This document shows positions 15,337 through 24,915 of a stretch of DNA of 64,000 nt, piece by piece. How positions within the stretch are numbered: the first letter of the stretch is position 1; each line of letters opens with the position of its first letter. Source of the DNA: an uncultured Oscillospiraceae bacterium (GTDB lineage: Bacteria > Bacillota > Clostridia > Oscillospirales > Ruminococcaceae); the NCBI GenBank assembly GCA_934446455.1, contig CAKSEE010000005.1, positions 1-64,000 on the forward strand, in the 5' to 3' direction. Under the pieces are notes generated by a model. It saw only the letters and a list, made by a program, of their open reading frames with translations, made no database searches and was not told where the DNA came from. The position numbers were made by a program, and so were the translations under genes.

Positions 15337-18087
15337 TTATTCCACGTTCTTAAGAGCCTCGCTCCTGGATACCTTAGCGACCTTTCTAAGCTGAAGCGCC
15401 GCCACAACCGCGTAGCACGCTATACCGGTCACTATCATCACAATGTAAGTCATCGGGTTCATAATGTAGGGGATGTAGCCCGTCATAACCGTGTAAAGAT
15501 AGGTCTTGAATATCGCGCGCATCGCAAAGTCAATGAACGGCACGGCAAGCGCGAGTCCCACAAGCACCGCAATGGTGGTGGAGGCGATGTACAGCCCCGC
15601 TATCTCGCCGTTTCTGAAGCCGAGGATCTTTGTCATTGCAATGGACTGGAAGTTGCGCTCGATAACCTGCTTGCAGAGCACGTATACGACAATTATGAAG
15701 AACATCGCGCCAAACCACTTGAAAATGTTCATCATGCTGCCCATGGAAATCGTGAGCTGGTCTGAAAGCTTGGTGTAGTCGTCGGCAGTCATTACGGTTG
15801 CAACATCGTCCGCAGGAAGCTCTGTAAGCTCGGCGTTCGAGAAGTAGCCCGTAAAATAGGCCTCGTTCTTGTCAAAGGTTTTGTTAAAGTCGCTCAGGCG
15901 CATGAATATCGCCATTGAAGACCGGTAGTCGTACACGCCGCCTATCTCAACCGTATAGGAAACGTCGCGCTTGTACGGCTCGTCAAGCGTGAGTGCGTCG
16001 CCCGCCTTAAGCCCGAATTTCTCGCTTATTCCCGTGGAGATGAGCGCCTTGCCCTCGGGAATATCGGCGCTCACATAACGGCTGCCGTCCTCAACGCCGT
16101 ATACCGAAAGGCTGTCGGTAAGGTAGCCCTCCTTGGTGTAGTCGAACGAAGCGAGCGCGAATTTTTCCGCCTGCGGATCTGTTACCTCGTGCGCCTCGTC
16201 GCAGTCGTATAGGATATACTGATAGTCGCAAATCATGTCGCGCATTACGATGTCCTTGTATTCGTTCAGCATACGCGGCATCATATCGCCGAAGCTTATA
16301 AGCACCGCTCCGAACAGTATACCGACGATCATAACAATGTATCCCGGCAGGTTCGTAAAGAAAATTCTCAGGCTGAAGCGCGTTCTGAACGGTATCTTGG
16401 TGTTAAGGCGCATGGCCTTTTTGTTCCTGTTCCTTTTAAGGTCATGCCGCAGGAACTTGAGCGGGCTCAGCCTGAGCTTTGAAGCAAGCACGGCAGTGTT
16501 TATGATAAGCATAAGCACGATAGGCACAACCGTTGAAAGCAAAAACGCCGACGCGTCCCACACAATGCTTATGTTGGTCATAGAATAGCTTGCAAGGTAT
16601 ATTTCAACGCAGAAATCTTTCAGCACGGTGTAGCCGATTATGTTTCCGACAACGCCCGCGGCAAGCGTTACAAGCAGCGGCAGAATCATGTAGTGGCGCA
16701 TAAGCTCGCCCCTGGTGTAGCCCGAAGCCCTGAGCGTGCCTATAACGCCCGCCTCCGTAACGATGGTGTTGGAGATGGTGACTGCGAAGATGAACGCAAT
16801 AAGCGCTATCATAAGGTAGCACATTACCATGCATCCCGCCTCGTCGCCGCCGATATCGTCAATAGCGAAGGTTATGCCCTGATTGAGGTAGCGCGGCACA
16901 TAGTTGTCAACGGAGATTATGTCGGTCTTGTCGATTTCGCCCTCGAACGCCTCGTCCTCGGGCATTACGTACTCCGTGCCGTATATTTCAGCCGCCACGG
17001 CGTCCTCCACAATGCCGAAGAGGAAGTCGTCAAGCTGCGTTTTAAGCTCCTCGCGGCGGGGCTTGGGTATGGAGGAGAGGTACTCGTCCTTGAACTGCTG
17101 CTCGGTGGGCATGACAGGCTCTTTGCCCTCGAGCGCGGCGGCAACGCTGCTCTCAATAAGCCCGAAAGTGAAGTCGTCAACGTCTGTGGAAAGCGCGCTC
17201 TTTTCGGGCTTCTGCCCCGTGGTCATATAAAGCGCGGCGTATTCCTCGGCGCCCTTTGTCACGTTTTCGGTGACTTCGCTTACCTTTTCTTCAAGCGCCG
17301 CCTTGTAAAGCTCGCCGTACTCTTCAGCCGCTTTTTCAAGTCTGTCTGTGAGTTCGTCAACCTGAGCCTTTACTATCTTCTCGTCATAATCCGTAAGTTC
17401 GTCCTTGATTATGTCGAGAAGCTTTTCAGAGCGCTCTGCGGCTTCAAAGTCGTCAGCGTAAGCGGTGTTGTAGCGCCATGCGTAGTTGTACCTGAGGTTC
17501 TTGCTTTCAATGCTGTCAAAGCCGCCGTCGGTCATCACGGCAACCGAGAAGTTCACTGAATCGAACATCGGGTCGGTGTTGTTCTCAAAAAGCGTGCTGT
17601 AGTCGGGCAGGGCGATAAAGCCCGTTACGATGAGCGGCTTTCCGTTGAGCGTAAGCACGCTTCCTATGTCTATGCCGTTATGGTCGGCGTAGAGCCTGTC
17701 CACGGCAATCTCGCCGTCGGCTGCGGGGAGCTCGCCGCTCAGCAGGCAGGGCTTGTTAAGCACGTCAGACTGCCTGTAAACGCGCACGGTCGAGGTGTTT
17801 TCGGCGGCGTCCTCGTCAATGTACATATTGCCGTAGAGCGTAAGCGCCGCCTGCTCCTCAATGGCTGCCTTAAGCTCCTCGGGCAGCGCCTTGTCAAAGG
17901 TGATGTGTCCGTCCTCTACATCGTAAAGCTCGAAGCTGTCATAGTAGGCCGCCTTAAGGCTCTCGTTTCCAACCCTCATGCCTGAGCATACCGAGATAAG
18001 CAGCACCATCATCACGAATATGGCGACATACTTTGCCGCGTCTTTGGCAAGTTCACGCGGCAGGCGTCTGATAAGCGGATTTTTCAT
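15337..18087 (-). CDS. ABC transporter permease, FtsX-like (MacB type)
   Basis: A 916-residue permease. An N-terminal membrane helix (about 22-40) is followed by a large extracellular region that contains a coiled-coil-like stretch (about 240-300). A three-helix FtsX block follows in the middle (from about residue 430) and a second FtsX block at the C-terminus (from about 770). This layout fits the large permeases of MacB/Lol-type ABC systems, which act mechanically on lipids, peptides or the envelope rather than as simple pumps. ATG 18087 has a GGAGGTGG RBS. The start lies 13 bases after the stop of the ATPase gene, so the two form an operon. Substrate unknown. Confidence 0.85.
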   Translation of the reverse strand: MKNPLIRRLPRELAKDAAKYVAIFVMMVLLISVCSGMRVGNESLKAAYYDSFELYDVEDGHITFDKALPEELKAAIEEQAALTLYGNMYIDEDAAENTSTVRVYRQSDVLNKPCLLSGELPAADGEIAVDRLYADHNGIDIGSVLTLNGKPLIVTGFIALPDYSTLFENNTDPMFDSVNFSVAVMTDGGFDSIESKNLRYNYAWRYNTAYADDFEAAERSEKLLDIIKDELTDYDEKIVKAQVDELTDRLEKAAEEYGELYKAALEEKVSEVTENVTKGAEEYAALYMTTGQKPEKSALSTDVDDFTFGLIESSVAAALEGKEPVMPTEQQFKDEYLSSIPKPRREELKTQLDDFLFGIVEDAVAAEIYGTEYVMPEDEAFEGEIDKTDIISVDNYVPRYLNQGITFAIDDIGGDEAGCMVMCYLMIALIAFIFAVTISNTIVTEAGVIGTLRASGYTRGELMRHYMILPLLVTLAAGVVGNIIGYTVLKDFCVEIYLASYSMTNISIVWDASAFLLSTVVPIVLMLIINTAVLASKLRLSPLKFLRHDLKRNRNKKAMRLNTKIPFRTRFSLRIFFTNLPGYIVMIVGILFGAVLISFGDMMPRMLNEYKDIVMRDMICDYQYILYDCDEAHEVTDPQAEKFALASFDYTKEGYLTDSLSVYGVEDGSRYVSADIPEGKALISTGISEKFGLKAGDALTLDEPYKRDVSYTVEIGGVYDYRSSMAIFMRLSDFNKTFDKNEAYFTGYFSNAELTELPADDVATVMTADDYTKLSDQLTISMGSMMNIFKWFGAMFFIIVVYVLCKQVIERNFQSIAMTKILGFRNGEIAGLYIASTTIAVLVGLALAVPFIDFAMRAIFKTYLYTVMTGYIPYIMNPMTYIVMIVTGIACYAVVAALQLRKVAKVSRSEALKNVE

Positions 18088-18100
18088 CGTTCCACCTCCG

Positions 18101-18799
18101 TTACCACTCAAGCTCGTCGGCTGTCAGCTTGTGTTCGTTGTGTATTTCTCTTCTTACCATGCCGTCGCGAAGCTTTACCACTTTGTCCGCCATGTCCTTT
18201 ATGGCTTCGTTGTGCGTTACCATTATAATAGTGGTGTTGTATTTTCGGTTTACGGTTTCAATAAGCCGCAGTATCTCCTTTGAGGTGTTGTAATCGAGCG
18301 CGCCTGTAGGCTCGTCGCAAAGCAGTATGTCGGGGTTCTTTACTATAGCCCTGCCTATCGAGCAGCGCTGCTGCTGTCCGCCCGAAAGCTGCGAGGGGAG
18401 CTTGTGGCGGTGCTCGTACAGCCCGAGGGTTTTAAGGATATCGTCAACGTCAAGCGGGCTGTCGCTCAGATATGCGCCTGTTTCAACGTTCTCCTTTATG
18501 TTGAGGTTTGGTATGAGGTTGTACATCTGGAATATGTAGCCAAGGTGCTTTCTTCTGTATTCGGTTAGCGCCTTTTCGCGCATATTCTCGATTTTCTCTC
18601 CGTTTATGGAGATGTAGCCCGAGTCTGCGTCGTCGATGCCGCCGATGATGTTGAGCAGGGTGGATTTGCCGCTTCCCGACGGACCGAGCAGCACGCAGAA
18701 TTCTCCCTTTTCAACGCCGAAGCTTATGCCCCTGAGCACGTCAACGCGGCTCTCTCCGCTTCCGTAGATTTTTTTGATGTCCTTTATCTCGATGAACAT
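18101..18799 (-). CDS. ABC transporter ATP-binding protein (MacB/LolD type)
   Basis: A 232-residue ATPase with Walker A GPSGSGKST (about 37-45), signature LSGGQQQR, Walker B LLCDEPTGALD and the H-loop in MVTHNEAI. The GALDYNTS and CSIGRA segments are typical of the LolD/MacB subfamily that partners FtsX-like permeases. ATG 18799 was chosen for its AAAGGAAG RBS; an earlier in-frame codon at 18829 has none. A strong promoter with a palindromic operator lies directly upstream, so expression is probably repressed until an effector is present. No matching repressor gene is in the immediate neighbourhood. Confidence 0.93.
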   Translation of the reverse strand: MFIEIKDIKKIYGSGESRVDVLRGISFGVEKGEFCVLLGPSGSGKSTLLNIIGGIDDADSGYISINGEKIENMREKALTEYRRKHLGYIFQMYNLIPNLNIKENVETGAYLSDSPLDVDDILKTLGLYEHRHKLPSQLSGGQQQRCSIGRAIVKNPDILLCDEPTGALDYNTSKEILRLIETVNRKYNTTIIMVTHNEAIKDMADKVVKLRDGMVRREIHNEHKLTADELEW

Positions 18800-18833
18800 G
18801 GTCTGGCTTCCTTTCTGTGTTGGTTTCAACGAT

Positions 18834-18854
18834 TGAACAACTGTTCATATGTTC
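18834..18854 (-). promoter_or_regulatory. Palindromic operator for the ABC operon
   Basis: TGAACA-AC-TGTTCA (18834-18847) is followed immediately by a further half-site TATGTTCA (18848-18854). It lies just downstream of the -10 box on the minus strand, a classic position for TetR-type repression. The regulator is not identified. Confidence 0.6.
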
Positions 18855-18882
18855 ATTATAACATTTTTAACCGCTTTGTCAA
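18855..18882 (-). promoter_or_regulatory. Promoter of the ABC operon
   Basis: On the minus strand, TTGACA (18882-18877), 16-base spacer, TATAAT (18860-18855). The operator follows directly. Confidence 0.8.
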
Positions 18883-19034
18883 TAGTTTTCTGCTGAAAAT
18901 CCGTTTCTGCTTCAATTTTTGTATAACTAGACAATCAGTTAGACAAAGCTAACGCATTGATTTGGATATATTGACAAAATGCCCGATTTGCCGAAATGAG
19001 CAGCCGGGCGCCCGAATCCATTGAATTATCCGTT

Positions 19035-19883
19035 TCAGCTGAGGTTCTCGGTGCAGAAGAGCTTGATGCTGTTTTCCGCTGCCTCATCGGCGCAGTCCCT
19101 GATTATGCCCGACGCCATCCGGTAGGCATACCTGCCCTCGGTGTAGTTCAGAAGCGCGGCTTCGTCGCTGCCGTATCTGAACTCAATGTGATATGTGGAA
19201 GCGGGCGTATCAGGGCGCAGCAGGAAGTAGGCGAACTCGCCGCTGTTCTCGTTGTCCGTCTTATACTCGTAGAAGCCCATATCGCCGTTATATCCGCAGA
19301 AGCTGTACTCGTGCGAGAAAACCTGCGCGCCGCTCTCGTCCGTGCCGGAAATAGTGCCGTCCGCAAAGGTAATTTCTGCCAAGCCCTCGGTAAAGCCGCA
19401 GTAGAACTGCGCGGAATCGGGCGCGTCGGCGTAAGCTGCGGCAGCCTCCTCGCCGTAAACCGTACCCGCGCAAACGTTCCTCAGCATTTCCGAGGCGCCC
19501 GCGGCTGCTTCCTCGTCGCCGAGAACGGAAAGGCAGGTGTCGTCCCATACGCTCTTGTATTTGTCCTGCAAACTCACGCCGAACAGCGGAACGTAAGTGC
19601 CGTTCACATCGCTCATGAGCTTTTCGGCTGCCTGCGCGCTGCCGACTTCGGCGTCGGAATCAGCCTCGGCAGTCTGTTCAGTCTGCGCGGTTTCGGGCTT
19701 GGTGTCGGCGGTCTGCGCTTCGCCCGTTGCGGAAGCGTCTGCGGAAACTGCGCTTTCGGAGGTTACGGAGGACCCGGGCGCGGAAGAAATTTCATCAACG
19801 GAGCTTTCCTTACCTGCACAGCCTGTAAGCGCTGTGGATATTGCAAGTATCGCGGCAATCGCAGAGATGGTTCTGATTTTCAT
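19035..19883 (-). CDS. Lipoprotein of unknown function
   Basis: A 282-residue protein with a lipoprotein signal (LTGCAG lipobox, Cys about residue 22), a Ser/Ala/Glu/Thr-rich linker of about 60 residues and a C-terminal domain of about 190 residues ending IKLFCTENLS. The domain has many aromatic residues (YCGFTEG, YNGDMGFYEY, FRYGSDEAALLNY) and may be a calycin- or lipocalin-like beta-barrel, but I do not recognise the family. RBS AAAGGAAC precedes ATG 19883. It is monocistronic with its own promoter and a palindrome in the 5' UTR. It should be anchored to the outside of the membrane. Confidence 0.75.
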   Translation of the reverse strand: MKIRTISAIAAILAISTALTGCAGKESSVDEISSAPGSSVTSESAVSADASATGEAQTADTKPETAQTEQTAEADSDAEVGSAQAAEKLMSDVNGTYVPLFGVSLQDKYKSVWDDTCLSVLGDEEAAAGASEMLRNVCAGTVYGEEAAAAYADAPDSAQFYCGFTEGLAEITFADGTISGTDESGAQVFSHEYSFCGYNGDMGFYEYKTDNENSGEFAYFLLRPDTPASTYHIEFRYGSDEAALLNYTEGRYAYRMASGIIRDCADEAAENSIKLFCTENLS

Positions 19884-19900
19884 GGTATGTTCCTTTCTTT

Positions 19901-19918
19901 AGTTAGTACTGACTAACT
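19901..19918 (-). promoter_or_regulatory. Palindrome in the lipoprotein gene leader
   Basis: AGTTAGT-ACTG-ACTAACT is a perfect 7-bp inverted repeat about 17 bases before the ATG, next to the RBS. It could be a DNA operator or an RNA hairpin that affects translation. Confidence 0.5.
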
Positions 19919-19990
19919 CATGCGTTTTAACGAGCGCCACAGCTTGCGCTACGGCGCCGTAAGTATATCGGCGTTCTGCCTGCAATGGGA

Positions 19991-20019
19991 AGTATACCAC
20001 GCTCACGGCGATTTGTCAA
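19991..20019 (-). promoter_or_regulatory. Promoter of the lipoprotein gene
   Basis: On the minus strand, TTGACA (20019-20014), 17-base spacer, TATACT (19996-19991). Confidence 0.8.
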
Positions 20020-20250
20020 TGCGTTTTCAGATGAGTTTGTGCAGACTAACTACAACCGCGTTATTTTGCGGAACTTTTTTGGGGAAATCTTCCGCTGAAA
20101 TGAAGCTGTCCGCCGTTCTCATAGCGTAACGCGGCTGCGCCTGCTGCTCCGCAGGACGCCGGAAACAATTTGCCCTGTAGTGAAAATGCACAAAAACAGC
20201 GCGCGAAATCGGCTCGTTACGATTAAAACCACGTTTTTTTGCGCGCGCTC
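20020..20250. other. Intergenic stretch without recognised features
   Basis: The gap between the lipoprotein gene and typA spans about 460 bases. Apart from the two divergent promoters at its ends and the operator palindrome, I see no ORF, RNA or repeat in 20020-20250. Confidence 0.5.
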
Positions 20251-20279
20251 TTGTAAGACGTGAAAAAAAGGTGTATAAT
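20251..20279 (+). promoter_or_regulatory. Promoter of typA
   Basis: TTGTAA (20251-20256), 17-base spacer, TATAAT (20274-20279). It excludes a translation start at 20260. Confidence 0.75.
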
Positions 20280-20343
20280 AACGGTTGGCAATAAATCAGC
20301 CTCAGGAGCTTACATTAAATCGAACAAAAGGAAGTTGAAGCAT

Positions 20344-22167
20344 TTGAAAAGAGAAGACCTCAGAAACATAGCCATCATCGCCCACGTTGACCATGGCAAG
20401 ACCACTCTCGTAGACGAGATGCTCAAGCAGGGCGGCGCGTTCCGTGAGAACCAGGTGGTAAGCGACCGCGTTATGGACAGCAACGACCTCGAGCGTGAGC
20501 GCGGCATAACCATTCTCGCAAAAAACACCGCTTGTATGTACAACGGCGTGAAGATAAACATTGTAGACACCCCCGGTCACGCGGACTTTTCGGGCGAGGT
20601 AGAGCGTATACTCAAGATGGTAAACGGCGTACTGCTGCTTGTCGATTCGTTTGAGGGCACCATGCCGCAGACGCGCTTCGTGCTGCAGAAGGCGCTCGAA
20701 CTCGGACACAAGGTAATTGTTGTGGTAAACAAGACCGACCGCCCCGACGCGCGCAACCACGAGGTAGTGGACGAGGTTCTGGAGCTTCTGCTCGACCTTG
20801 ACGCCACTGAGGAGCAGCTTGACAGCCCCGTTGTGTTCTGCTCGGGCAGGCTTGGACTTTCGTCCTACGACCCCGACAACATGGGCACGGACTTCAGACC
20901 CCTGTTTGAGAAGATAATCGAGCATATCCCCGCGCCCGAGGGCGACCCCGACGGCGAGCTTCAGATGCTTGTGTCCTCGATAGACTACAACGACTATGTC
21001 GGCAGAATAGGCATAGGCAGGATAGAGCGCGGAAAGATACGCGTTAATCAGGAAGTCATGGTGTGCGACCACCACAACAGGACCGCGCCGTTCAAGGCGA
21101 AGGTAGTGTCGCTCTACCAGTTCGAGGGACTTAACAGAGTTCCCGTCGAGGAGGCCATGGTCGGCGATATCGTGTGCTTCTCGGGTATCGAGGGCATAAC
21201 CATAGGGCAGACGCTCTGCTCCGTAAGCTGCCCCGAGCCGCTTCCTTTCGTAAAGATAACCGAGCCTACCGTCGAAATGACGTTCTCGGTAAATACGTCT
21301 CCGTTCGCAGGGCGCGAGGGCAAGTTTGTAACGTCAAGGCAGATACGCGAGCGCCTTATGAAGGAAACGCTCAAGGACGTGTCGCTGCGCGTAAGCGACG
21401 GCGAAACGCTCGACTCCTTTAACGTTGCGGGCAGGGGCGAAATGCACCTGTCAATACTCATAGAAACCATGCGCCGCGAGGGCTACGAGCTTTCCGTAAG
21501 CACGCCGCGCGTACTCCTCAGGGAGATAGACGGCGTTAAGTGCGAACCTGTAGAGCGCCTTGTAGTGGACGTTCCCGCAGAAGCCGTAGGCTCTGTAATG
21601 CAGAGCATGGGGCAGCGCAAGGGCGAAATGCTCTCCATGCACCCCATAGGAACACGCACCCGCCTTGAGTTCCTCGTTCCCGCAAGAGGCTTGTTCGGCT
21701 ACCGCGGCGAGTTTATGACGGATACCAAGGGCGAGGGTATCATGAACTCCGTATTCGACAGCTACAAGCCGTATTTCGGCGATATCCCGAGAAGAACGGC
21801 AGGCTCGCTTGTCGCATGGGAAACAGGCCCGTCCATTACCTACGGTCTGTTCAACGCGCAGGAGCGCGGCACGCTCTTTATCGGCGCGGGCGTACCCGTG
21901 TACGAGGGCATGATAGTCGGCGTATCCCCAAAGGCCGGCGATATCGTTATAAACGTGTGCAAGAAAAAGCACCTTACAAACACGCGTGCGAGCGGCTCTG
22001 ACGACGCGCTGCACCTTATTCCGCCCAAGCAGATGAGCCTTGAGGAGTGCCTCGACTTCATTCAGGACGACGAGCTGGTCGAGGTTACGCCCAGTAGCAT
22101 TCGCATGAGAAAGATAATCCTCGAAAGAGACCTGCGCCTTAAGGCTGAGGCAAAACAGAAAAAATAA
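20344..22167 (+). CDS. typA: Translational GTPase TypA/BipA
   Basis: A 607-residue ribosome-associated GTPase related to EF-G and LepA, involved in 50S assembly and stress or cold adaptation. G1 AHVDHGKTT (about 11-19), [17 protein letters not shown] (switch I), DTPGHADF (G3) and NKTDR (G4) are all present. The C-terminal half has the TypA-typical [15 protein letters not shown] ([11 protein letters not shown]) and GVSPKAGD segments. TTG 20344 is the most likely start: AAAAGGA lies 11 bases before it, and the upstream in-frame GTG at 20260 lies inside the promoter. Family length fits. It is followed by a MATE gene after 89 bases. Confidence 0.93.
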   Translation: MKREDLRNIAIIAHVDHGKTTLVDEMLKQGGAFRENQVVSDRVMDSNDLERERGITILAKNTACMYNGVKINIVDTPGHADFSGEVERILKMVNGVLLLVDSFEGTMPQTRFVLQKALELGHKVIVVVNKTDRPDARNHEVVDEVLELLLDLDATEEQLDSPVVFCSGRLGLSSYDPDNMGTDFRPLFEKIIEHIPAPEGDPDGELQMLVSSIDYNDYVGRIGIGRIERGKIRVNQEVMVCDHHNRTAPFKAKVVSLYQFEGLNRVPVEEAMVGDIVCFSGIEGITIGQTLCSVSCPEPLPFVKITEPTVEMTFSVNTSPFAGREGKFVTSRQIRERLMKETLKDVSLRVSDGETLDSFNVAGRGEMHLSILIETMRREGYELSVSTPRVLLREIDGVKCEPVERLVVDVPAEAVGSVMQSMGQRKGEMLSMHPIGTRTRLEFLVPARGLFGYRGEFMTDTKGEGIMNSVFDSYKPYFGDIPRRTAGSLVAWETGPSITYGLFNAQERGTLFIGAGVPVYEGMIVGVSPKAGDIVINVCKKKHLTNTRASGSDDALHLIPPKQMSLEECLDFIQDDELVEVTPSSIRMRKIILERDLRLKAEAKQKK

Positions 22168-22256
22168 ACGTCGGCAGTGCCGCACGAAGTCCGAGCGGCT
22201 TTGTGCGGCATTATGTGTATAACAAACATGGCAACAGAAGAAAGGGGTCGTTTCAG

Positions 22257-23675
22257 ATGGTAAAGGACATGACAAAGGGAGCTGTCGCGCCGATACTTCT
22301 GAAGTATTCGCTGCCGCTGCTGATAAGCGTTGTTTTCCAGCAGCTCTACACGATAGCGGACAGCATGATAGCGGGCAACTTCATCAACAAGGACGCGCTT
22401 GCGGCGATAGGCGCTTCCTACCCGATAACGATGATATTCCTCGCTATAGGCACGGGTATGAACATAGGCTGCTCGGTAGTCATTTCAACGCTTTTCGGCG
22501 CAAAGGACTACAAGAACATGAAAACGGCGGTCTTTACTTCGCTTATATCCACGTTTGTGCTGGCGGTTTTGCTTACCGTTGTCGGTTTTTTCACGAGCGG
22601 GCTGTTCCTGCGGCTTCTCGGCACGGACGCAGCGGTTTTCAAGGACGGGCAGGACTACCTGAACATATACGTTTTCGGACTGGTGTTCCTGTTCATCTAT
22701 AACATCTGCACGGGCATTTTTTCCGCGCTTGGCGACAGCAACACGCCGCTGTATTTCCTTATCGGTTCGTCGCTCGGCAATGTCGGGCTTGACCTGCTGT
22801 TCGTCGTAACGTTTCAGATGGGGGTACCCGGCACGGCGTGGGCGACGTTCATCTGTCAGGGAATATGCGCGGTGCTTGCGTTTGTCGTGCTTGTCCGCAG
22901 GATAGCAAAGATGAAGTGCGGGAAGTTCGCTTACTTTGAGTGGAAAATGCTCGGAAAGATTTCCACGCTTTCCGTGCCGAGCATACTTCAGCAGAGCTTT
23001 GTTTCCGTGGGCAACCTCTTTATACAGAAGCTCGTAAACTCCTGCGGCGTAGACGTTATGGCGGGGTACTCCTCCGCGATAAAGCTCAACACGTTCGCCG
23101 TAACAAGCTTCTCCACCGTGTGCAACTCACTGTCGAACTTCACCGCGCAGAACACGGGCGCGGGAGAGTACAGGCGCGTGCGCAGCGGATTCCGCGTGGG
23201 TGTGCTTCTGGCGGTAGGTATTGCGGCGATATTCTCGCTTGTGTACTGCCTGTTTTCACAGAATCTTATCTACCTGTTTATGGACAGCCGCGAAACCGAC
23301 AACATCGCAGCCGCGCAGGCAGGAGAAAAGTTCCTGTCCATTGTGTCGCCGTTTTTCCTTGCCGTGGCTGTTAAGCTTTCCGCAGACGGCGTACTGCGCG
23401 GCGCGGGTCTGATAAAACAGTTTATGATAACTACGTTCAGCGACCTTGTGCTGAGAGTCGTGTTCGCATTTATACTCTGTCCGATGTTCGGCGCTACGGG
23501 CATATGGCTGTCATGGCCCGGCGGGTGGACGATTGCGATGATTATATCCGTGATATTCTACATATGCTATGTGAAAAAAAACTCGCGCCTGCCCGCGCCC
23601 GTTGCTGAAACGCCGCAGGAGGAATCCGAGGAGGAAACCGCCGACGCGATTTCCATTGAAGAAAACGAGGAATGA
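22257..23675 (+). CDS. MATE-family multidrug/cation antiporter
   Basis: A 472-residue membrane protein with about twelve hydrophobic helices in two similar halves. The N-terminal MTKGAVAPILLKYSLPLLISV, LYTIADSMIAGNF and the second-half GYSSAIKLN and VLRGAG segments are typical of MatE domains, which export drugs or metabolites using a Na+ or H+ gradient. ATG 22257 follows AAAGGGG. The C-terminus is a 35-residue acidic tail (EESEEETAD). It may share a transcript with typA and the following pseudouridine synthase. Substrate cannot be predicted. Confidence 0.92.
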   Translation: MVKDMTKGAVAPILLKYSLPLLISVVFQQLYTIADSMIAGNFINKDALAAIGASYPITMIFLAIGTGMNIGCSVVISTLFGAKDYKNMKTAVFTSLISTFVLAVLLTVVGFFTSGLFLRLLGTDAAVFKDGQDYLNIYVFGLVFLFIYNICTGIFSALGDSNTPLYFLIGSSLGNVGLDLLFVVTFQMGVPGTAWATFICQGICAVLAFVVLVRRIAKMKCGKFAYFEWKMLGKISTLSVPSILQQSFVSVGNLFIQKLVNSCGVDVMAGYSSAIKLNTFAVTSFSTVCNSLSNFTAQNTGAGEYRRVRSGFRVGVLLAVGIAAIFSLVYCLFSQNLIYLFMDSRETDNIAAAQAGEKFLSIVSPFFLAVAVKLSADGVLRGAGLIKQFMITTFSDLVLRVVFAFILCPMFGATGIWLSWPGGWTIAMIISVIFYICYVKKNSRLPAPVAETPQEESEEETADAISIEENEE

Positions 23676-23705
23676 CGCAGCGCGCCGATTCCGACAGGAG
23701 GAGCA

Positions 23706-24680
23706 ATGACCGAGCTTACCATAACCAGAAACGACGCAGGCCAGCGTGTTGACCGCTTCCTGTCGAAAGCGTTCCCGAACCTTACGCCGCCGCTTGTGTG
23801 CAAGCTTATGAGAAAAAAGCGCATAAAGCTCAACGGCGCGAAGGCGGAGCCGTCCGCAAAGCTTGCCGAGGGCGACGTACTGCGCTTTTACCTGTCAGAG
23901 GAGCTGCTTTCAAAGGACAAACCTCAGCGCGAAAACGACTTCCGCAGCGTTCCGCCCGACATTGACGCGGTGTACGAGGACGAGAACATTCTGCTTGTGA
24001 ACAAGCCTGCGGGAATGGTCGTCCACGAGGACAGCGACAACACCGAGGACACGCTCATAAATCGCATTCTGTGCTATCTCTGGAAAAAGGGCGAGTACCG
24101 CCCCGAGGCGGAGAACAGTTTTGTTCCCGCGCTCTGCAACCGCATTGACCGCAACACCTGCGGCATAGTTATCGCCGCAAAGAACGCCGAGGCATTGCGC
24201 GTAATGAATCAAAAGGTGCGCGACAGGGAGCTTGTAAAGCTCTATCTGTGCGTTGTGTGCGGCACTCCGTCGCCGCGCGCGGGCGAGCTTGTTTCCTATA
24301 TAAAAAAGCTGCCCGACGAGAACCGTGTTCTTGTAAGCGACGTGCGCGCGCCCGACTACCTCACCGCCCGCACGAAGTATCGCGTGCTTGAAAGCAGGGG
24401 GGAGCTTTCCCTTGTGGAGGCGGACCTGCTGACGGGACGGACGCATCAGATTCGCGCGCAGTTCGCCCATATCGGCAGCCCGCTTCTGGGGGACGGCAAG
24501 TACGGCTCCAACCGCGTTAACAAACAGTACGGGTGCAGGTATCAGGCGCTGTGTTCATACAAGCTCACGTTCCGCTTTACAACGCCCGCAGGGTGTCTTG
24601 AGTATCTCAACGGAAGAAGTTACGAGATTTCGGATACGGAAGCGCTGTGGTTCATGCGGGTGTTCCGCGGTGAGTCGTAA
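23706..24680 (+). CDS. RluA-family RNA pseudouridine synthase
   Basis: A 324-residue enzyme that converts uridine to pseudouridine in rRNA or tRNA. An N-terminal S4 RNA-binding domain (about 12-65) precedes the catalytic domain. The motif is NRIDRNTCG in place of HRLDxxTSG, with the catalytic aspartate retained. LLTGRTHQIRAQFAHIG is the other family signature. RBS CAGGAGGAG precedes ATG 23706. Which of the RluA/C/D-type positions it modifies cannot be told. It lies 30 bases after the MATE gene, suggesting cotranscription. Confidence 0.92.
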   Translation: MTELTITRNDAGQRVDRFLSKAFPNLTPPLVCKLMRKKRIKLNGAKAEPSAKLAEGDVLRFYLSEELLSKDKPQRENDFRSVPPDIDAVYEDENILLVNKPAGMVVHEDSDNTEDTLINRILCYLWKKGEYRPEAENSFVPALCNRIDRNTCGIVIAAKNAEALRVMNQKVRDRELVKLYLCVVCGTPSPRAGELVSYIKKLPDENRVLVSDVRAPDYLTARTKYRVLESRGELSLVEADLLTGRTHQIRAQFAHIGSPLLGDGKYGSNRVNKQYGCRYQALCSYKLTFRFTTPAGCLEYLNGRSYEISDTEALWFMRVFRGES

Positions 24681-24810
24681 ACCGTATATAGCGTGTTTTC
24701 CATGCAGTTTTCATATATAAGGTATGTGAAAAAATGCTCGGCTATACAAAATGTACAAAAATTCGGCTTGAGATTTTACTATTTTTTATGCTATTTTTTT
24801 AACAAACATC

Positions 24811-24839
24811 TTGATTAAAGTTCGGATTTTTAGTATAAT
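24811..24839 (+). promoter_or_regulatory. Promoter of the GAPDH gene
   Basis: TTGATT (24811-24816), 17-base spacer, TATAAT (24834-24839) in an AT-rich stretch, consistent with strong expression. Confidence 0.8.
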
Positions 24840-24915
24840 ATTAGTTGATAGAAAATATCATGCGCAGAGGATAACTCCAAAGCGCAAAACAAAAACAATC
24901 AGGAGGAATATTCCA

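Noticed and set aside
20260..20343. N-terminal extension of TypA from GTG 20260
   Set aside because: The codon lies inside the -35/-10 spacer of the typA promoter, so it would not be on the mRNA.
24780..24835. Second Rex site upstream of the GAPDH gene
   Set aside because: Only a TTAACAAA half-site is present without a properly spaced partner.
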